NCBI GenBank assembly: GCA_964016415.1
Contig: OZ024666.1
Coordinates: 1,469,310 to 1,533,309, forward strand
Direction: 5' to 3'
Length of the DNA: 64,000 nt
Source of the DNA: Erwinia sp.
Lineage (GTDB): Bacteria; Pseudomonadota; Gammaproteobacteria; Enterobacterales; Enterobacteriaceae
Part shown: positions 60,012-64,000 of the stretch, piece after piece
Position numbering within the stretch: the stretch's first letter is position 1
Layout of the letters: every line of letters begins with the position of its first letter
Translations under genes and position numbers: made by a program
The notes under the pieces: model-generated
Databases searched by the model: none
Seen by the model: only the letters and a program-made list of their open reading frames with translations
Told to the model about the DNA's origin: nothing

Positions 60012-60542
60012 TCACGCAGCTCTGAATGCATAAACCACACGCGACAAACCGAATAACAAAAAATAGCAGCCAACCATAAAGCTTAGTGTCAGTGCAGAAG
60101 AGAGTGGATTGAACAGAAGAATGACACCTACCGCCAGGCATAATAAATTGATTATAAAGAAAAACCAGTAACATGCCGTACTGACTGCTCTGGCAATATC
60201 CAGCGTGGCAAAACTCAATAGTGAACTCAGCGTAAACCAGATAGCGAAAACAAATGGCAGTACAGCAACCCCTATCACTGGATTAGCCAAAAAATAGTTT
60301 CCAACCACAATATCCAGAAAACCGATTACCGCAGGTATCCAGGATTTTATTCCGGTCAGTCTCTTCAGCTGGCGACTATGCACAATATCAAACAGTCCTT
60401 TGAGTATGGCAAACAGAGCAAAAACCAATACAATAGCCAGCAGATTACCCGCCGGATTCTGGAACGAAAGTAGTGCAACTATTATAAAAAGAACACCAGG
60501 AATTAACGAACTCCAGTCGACACCTTTTTTACGTATTTCCAT
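60012..60542 (-). CDS. HdeD-family (DUF308) membrane protein
   Basis: Inner-membrane protein of 176 residues with six predicted spans and short loops, matching the HdeD/DUF308 family (acid-resistance membrane protein HdeD in E. coli). The repeated pattern of paired helices (IPGVLFIIVALLSFQNP, IPAVIGFLDIVVGNYFLANP, LAVGVILLFNP) is typical. No hdeA/hdeB periplasmic chaperone genes are beside it. A role in acid stress is therefore only family-based. Confidence 0.82.
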   Translation of the reverse strand: MEIRKKGVDWSSLIPGVLFIIVALLSFQNPAGNLLAIVLVFALFAILKGLFDIVHSRQLKRLTGIKSWIPAVIGFLDIVVGNYFLANPVIGVAVLPFVFAIWFTLSSLLSFATLDIARAVSTACYWFFFIINLLCLAVGVILLFNPLSSALTLSFMVGCYFLLFGLSRVVYAFRAA

Positions 60543-61004
60543 ATTTCCATCCTATTTCTAAAGCAACCAAACGATTTATAGTAGTTTACTGCTTCATGAA
60601 TTTTCCTGAATTAAGACATACCCGGAGTTCGCCTGTCTGATCACAGGTTAATACACATATCTTGCAAGCAAAATATAAAGCACAAGCACGATAATTATCA
60701 TGATGAAAAAAAACACGATAATTATCATACAGAATCATATTTATATGATCCCTTCATAAAAGGAGGGGCATTTAAAAAACAGAAAGGCATAATTTAAATT
60801 TTTAGTCTATTATCTAAATTTTATAAATTTGTTTTTTGATCGTTCCATTTCCCACAGTGAATACTATAGAACCGGACATGATTTTTTTATTAAAATGTGC
60901 GATTATATAATTAAGTCAAATCAATCGCACAATATGTTTTTTTTTCAGCGTAAAGTACGTGGGATTTTTAGCATTTACCAATGCGTAGTCGTTACACAGT
61001 AAAC
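60543..61004. other. AT-rich intergenic region with a 15-bp direct repeat
   Basis: About 460 AT-rich bases between the HdeD-like gene and the fimbrial-type gene. They contain two exact copies of CACGATAATTATCAT. I see no coding sequence. Confidence 0.5.
60687..60728. repeat. two direct copies of CACGATAATTATCAT
   Basis: Exact 15-bp copies at 60687-60701 and 60714-60728, 27 bases apart start to start, each with the palindrome GATAATTATC. They lie about 145-185 bases upstream of the minus-strand HdeD-like gene and could be paired binding sites. The GATAAT hexamers recall Fur boxes but the spacing does not fit the standard site. Confidence 0.6.
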
Positions 61005-61538
61005 TCATAAGTATGAAATGTGATAATGCATTGCACTAATCACGCTGCCCTGAACTTTAACCCCTGCTTCACTTACATAACGGGCTGTAAAACGCTGTAT
61101 GGCAAATGGGTTCTCTGCATCCAGGGCTAACTTCTGCGTCATGACCGGTTTTCCGGGAGAGAAGTTCAGTGGCATCTTTTCCTCTTGCGTTGTGATCTGA
61201 ACAGCTATATTTACTGCACTCCCTGTACTCGCAAGATTACCGGCTTCAGTGATGTGATGAGCCATCAAAAGTGTCTCAACACTCTGCCCCCCTGCTTCTG
61301 GCGAGCTACAAGCGCCAAGGGTGATAGTAAATGCTGTCTCTCTCGCTATCGCACCCGAACGACCGATTTGAGATTCCGCTACTGCAGGCAGATAGACAAT
61401 CGGATAGTCTCCCCCCCCACTAACAGAAACTATACAAGTTTGTCGTGCAACTTCACCATAAAAACTTAACCGGTGGGCACATACAGAAGTAATACTGTTT
61501 GATACCAAAAAAAAGAATAATAATTTCAACTTATACAT
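61005..61538 (-). CDS. orphan type 1 fimbrial-like subunit
   Basis: A 177-residue secreted protein with a signal peptide (cleavage after VCA, residue 21) and a chaperone-usher pilin-type domain. Cys35 and Cys77 have the pilin disulfide spacing. The C-terminal beta-strand (VSEAGVKVQGSVISAMHYHISYL) resembles the donor/acceptor strand with a penultimate aromatic. There is no chaperone, usher or other subunit gene nearby, so it may be a remnant, or may use a system encoded elsewhere. AT-rich flanks suggest acquisition. Confidence 0.78.
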   Translation of the reverse strand: MYKLKLLFFFLVSNSITSVCAHRLSFYGEVARQTCIVSVSGGGDYPIVYLPAVAESQIGRSGAIARETAFTITLGACSSPEAGGQSVETLLMAHHITEAGNLASTGSAVNIAVQITTQEEKMPLNFSPGKPVMTQKLALDAENPFAIQRFTARYVSEAGVKVQGSVISAMHYHISYL

Positions 61539-62090
61539 TATTCAATTTCCTTATCGAAGTTATTATATTAAGAATAATATCCATTACAGATTATAAGTTT
61601 TTAAAAAATAAACTTAGTTAATTCCTTTATAATTAAACTAAATGTTGTTTTAACATTTTTAAAATGAAAACATCAATCTTTTTATTCGCGCAGACGATAA
61701 AATTTCATTTGATTCCATCACGTTTCTGCGAAAAATTAGCCAATCAGAAATGTTGGGGCTCTCCATTTTCATCATGCAATATTACAAGAAACCATTTTTT
61801 CTATATGAAATCATGAACCTGCCCTCAAACTTAGGTTAAAATATGGTTAAATGATTGCTTAAAATCAATTATTAAACAGATAAAACAGTAGGTTGTGATG
61901 TTTTTTATGTTAGCATGATGTAAATAAATTACTTTCCAATACTGTGCTAAACTGTTTGGAAGGTTAATAATAAATAACAACATGGTGGCCTATTACCCGT
62001 CACAACACATTAGACAGCATCACACACTCCCAGAATTTAATACGCCGGTCGAACAAGCTTCATGAGGCAATTTTATATCATCATGATTTA
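61539..62090. other. AT-rich divergent intergenic region
   Basis: About 550 very AT-rich bases between the fimbrial-type gene and the regulator-like gene, likely bound by H-NS. A 27-codon frame at 61982-62065 (MVAYYPSQH start) precedes the regulator in a different frame; it lacks a convincing ribosome site. Confidence 0.5.
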
Positions 62091-62843
62091 GTGATTAACG
62101 AATATCAAAGATCACCTCTATTTCTCAAATACTTATTCAAAACCAGTAGTTTTATTCTGTGCGAAACTTTTCTTTCTCAGTTTTTTCTGCACCCTGAAAT
62201 CACCATCACTGATGTTAAACAGGTATTCAATAAATTTAATTTACTGAGTGACAACTCTTTCGATAGCTTTTTTACACTTTTGAAGTGGTCAGGCAGAATA
62301 AAACTTGAGCCAAGTGAAAATGATAAAAGAAAAAAAATAATTCGCATGACCGAAAAGTTATACACTGAGACAAACCAACTCACACTGACTCTGATTTCAC
62401 CATTGAGTGATATATTCCTTTCCGGTAAAGAGATCCCTTACGATACAACTGATTTTTTCAAAACTTATAGTGACATTATCAGAGATGGAATATTTCTCTT
62501 CAATCTGATTGATGACTGCTCTATTTTTGTAAAAAAAGATGGCGGTCACATGATCATTCTTCTGTTGTACCGACTGGCAATGATGAGTGATGATTACATC
62601 ATAGAGAACACACAACAGGAAATCGCTAAACTCTGCTCAGTTTCCCGCAGCCTGATCAGAAAAGTGTTTGAAGAAGGTGCTGCGAAAGGTCTTTTTTCTT
62701 ATACTAATGATAAAAAAATCATTATTGAGGAAAAATTTTTAGAGTTAGCTAAAAACTATATGAGTTACTATTTTTCTTATGCCGCCTATGCCAACAAAAT
62801 CACTTTAAAAAAGAGTCCAGTCTCTGGTGAGCTGACACTGTAA
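62091..62843 (+). CDS. putative winged-helix regulator, unrecognised family
   Basis: A 250-residue soluble protein that I cannot assign to a named family. The C-terminal third contains a helix-turn-helix-like stretch (about 180-215: NTQQEIAKLCSVSRSLIRKVFEEGAAKGLF) followed by a possible wing (SYTNDKKIIIEEK), as in Crp-type winged helices. The N-terminal part (about 20-85) may be a second helical domain. The start is a GTG with no clear ribosome site, so the N-terminus is uncertain. It is divergent from the fimbrial-type gene, which it could control. Confidence 0.6.
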   Translation: MINEYQRSPLFLKYLFKTSSFILCETFLSQFFLHPEITITDVKQVFNKFNLLSDNSFDSFFTLLKWSGRIKLEPSENDKRKKIIRMTEKLYTETNQLTLTLISPLSDIFLSGKEIPYDTTDFFKTYSDIIRDGIFLFNLIDDCSIFVKKDGGHMIILLLYRLAMMSDDYIIENTQQEIAKLCSVSRSLIRKVFEEGAAKGLFSYTNDKKIIIEEKFLELAKNYMSYYFSYAAYANKITLKKSPVSGELTL

Positions 62844-62881
62844 CTCAGGAAACATAACAGTATTTACCTCATTTCTCCGCC

Positions 62882-62914
62882 ATTCAGGCAAGTATCTTCG
62901 ATGCTTGCCTGAAT
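62882..62914. terminator. bidirectional terminator between the regulator and hemB
   Basis: A 15-bp stem (62882-62896 with 62900-62914; one T:G pair) around TTC, starting ATTCAGGCAAG, between convergent genes. Confidence 0.75.
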
Positions 62915-62930
62915 AAAAACGTAGCGTAAA

Positions 62931-63911
62931 TTAGATCCAGTTTTTTTCTGCAATCTCCAGTGCAAAATAGTTAAGTATCATGTCAGCTCCGGCACGCTTT
63001 ATCGCCCCTAAACTTTCAATTGCTACATCACGCTCATTGATTGCATTTGCAGCTGCGGCAAATTTTATCATGGCATACTCACCGCTGACCTGATAAGCGG
63101 CAAGCGGTAAAAGTGATCTCTCACGAATTTCTCTGATGATATCCAGATAAGCGCCAGCAGGTTTGACCATCAGCGCATCAGCGCCTTCCGCTTCATCGAT
63201 CAACGACTCACGAATCGCTTCGCGTCGGTTCATCGGGTTCATCTGATAGGTTTTTCTGTCCCCTTTCAGGCTGGTGCCAGCTGCTTCACGGAAAGGGCCA
63301 TAAAAAGAGGAAGCGAACTTGGTCGAATAGGACAGTATACCCGTTTCTATAAAACCAGCACTGTCAAGTGCAGCACGGATAGCGGCAACCTGCCCGTCCA
63401 TCGACGCTGAAGGTGCAATGAAATCAGCACCAGCGCGAGCAGCAGCCACAGCTTGCCTGCCCAGATTTTTTATCGTGATATCATTATCTACCATACCCGA
63501 ATCGTGCAACACACCGCAGTGTCCGTGTGTGGTATATTCACAAAAGCAGGTGTCTGACATCACTATCATTTCAGGTACTGTATCTTTACAAATACGCGAC
63601 ATTCTCGCCACCAGCCCCTCATCCTTCCAGGCATCACTCCCTTGTGCGTCAGTATGATGGGAAATACCGAATGTCATCACAGCACGAATCCCGGCACGAG
63701 CAATGCGCTCTATTTCAAAAGCTAATTTTTTTTCGGGAATACGAAAAACACCAGGCATTGCACTGATTGGCGTGTAATCCTCTGTCTCTTCTTCCACGAA
63801 AATTGGCAATACCATATCATTCAGTGTCAATGCACTTTCCTGTAAAAGTGTACGTACGGCGGGGGTTTTACGACCCCTTCTCAGTCGTTGTTCGGGACGA
63901 TTCTGTGACAA
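62931..63911 (-). CDS. hemB: delta-aminolevulinic acid dehydratase HemB
   Basis: Porphobilinogen synthase: condenses two 5-aminolevulinates in tetrapyrrole synthesis. Read from TTG 63911 ([15 protein letters not shown]), with AGAGG five bases upstream, it has 326 residues (E. coli 324). The zinc cysteines in [15 protein letters not shown] and the Schiff-base lysines ([23 protein letters not shown]) are intact. The frame stays open to 63983 at a GTG, but that extension is not conserved. Confidence 0.94.
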   Translation of the reverse strand: MSQNRPEQRLRRGRKTPAVRTLLQESALTLNDMVLPIFVEEETEDYTPISAMPGVFRIPEKKLAFEIERIARAGIRAVMTFGISHHTDAQGSDAWKDEGLVARMSRICKDTVPEMIVMSDTCFCEYTTHGHCGVLHDSGMVDNDITIKNLGRQAVAAARAGADFIAPSASMDGQVAAIRAALDSAGFIETGILSYSTKFASSFYGPFREAAGTSLKGDRKTYQMNPMNRREAIRESLIDEAEGADALMVKPAGAYLDIIREIRERSLLPLAAYQVSGEYAMIKFAAAANAINERDVAIESLGAIKRAGADMILNYFALEIAEKNWI

Positions 63912-64000
63912 AATAACCTCTGCAATTAAGTAAATTTGCAAATCAGGCAGGCCAACACCCGCCGCATTACAGCGAGTCAACACTACACCCCCTGTGCTGA

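Noticed and set aside
61982-62065. 27-codon frame upstream of the regulator-like gene as a leader peptide
   Set aside because: No ribosome site, no attenuator-like hairpin between it and the gene, different frame.

Overview
The window is a chromosomal stretch from a gammaproteobacterium of the order Enterobacterales, most likely an Erwiniaceae-type genus (Erwinia/Pantoea/Tatumella-like; genus inferred, not proven). Most genes read as close orthologues of Escherichia coli genes in nearly the same order. The differences from E. coli are: unfused trpG and trpD, a UDP-glucuronate epimerase/ugd/galU cluster next to hns, no opp operon between yciU and ychE, and a sit metal transporter. Base composition looks moderate (about half G+C), with AT-rich patches where the unfamiliar genes lie. 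I see no rRNA, tRNA, CRISPR array, insertion sequence or prophage.

Layout. 1-2.5 kb: sitB-sitC-sitD, the rest of a Mn/Fe ABC importer. 2.5-4.7 kb: a small accessory patch with two divergent, unrecognised membrane proteins, one ending in a degenerate FHA-like domain, bracketed by strong hairpins. 4.7-19.1 kb: conserved core genes (yciH-pyrF, lapB-lapA, pgpB, ribA, cysB, topA, yciN, sohB, yciK-btuR, rluB, yciO, rnm). 19.2-26.0 kb: a complete trp operon with promoter/operator, leader peptide and attenuator (trpL-E-G-D-CF-B-A). 26.4-33.7 kb: a BON lipoprotein, ompW (broken), yciC, yciB, yciA, tonB, yciI, clsA, yciU, ychE. 34-37.5 kb: adhE and tdk. 38-42.9 kb: hns, then galU, ugd and a UDP-glucuronate epimerase (nucleotide-sugar supply for surface polysaccharide), and rssB. 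43.1-45.4 kb: ychJ (broken), purU, xthA. 45.5-53.6 kb: ynjH/topB/selD/ydjA, sppA, ansA, pncA, yeaC. 53.6-57.6 kb: a GFA-family protein, msrB, gapA, yeaD, mipA. 58.2-60.5 kb: nhaP2/cvrA and an HdeD-like membrane protein. 60.5-62.9 kb: an AT-rich accessory patch with an orphan fimbrial-type subunit and a divergent winged-helix-like protein. 62.9-63.9 kb: hemB.

The most notable observations come from direct translation. ompW carries an in-frame TAA and ychJ an in-frame TAG. In both genes the reading frame continues intact beyond the stop to the normal C-terminus and the normal stop, so each is a single-codon nonsense lesion (or a readthrough site). btuR carries an exact 15-bp in-frame tandem duplication. 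YciK has Val in place of the usual middle glycine of its dinucleotide-binding loop. I found no convincing new multi-gene system. The best candidates for unknown biology are the FHA-like membrane protein near 3 kb and the fimbrial-subunit/regulator pair near 62 kb.
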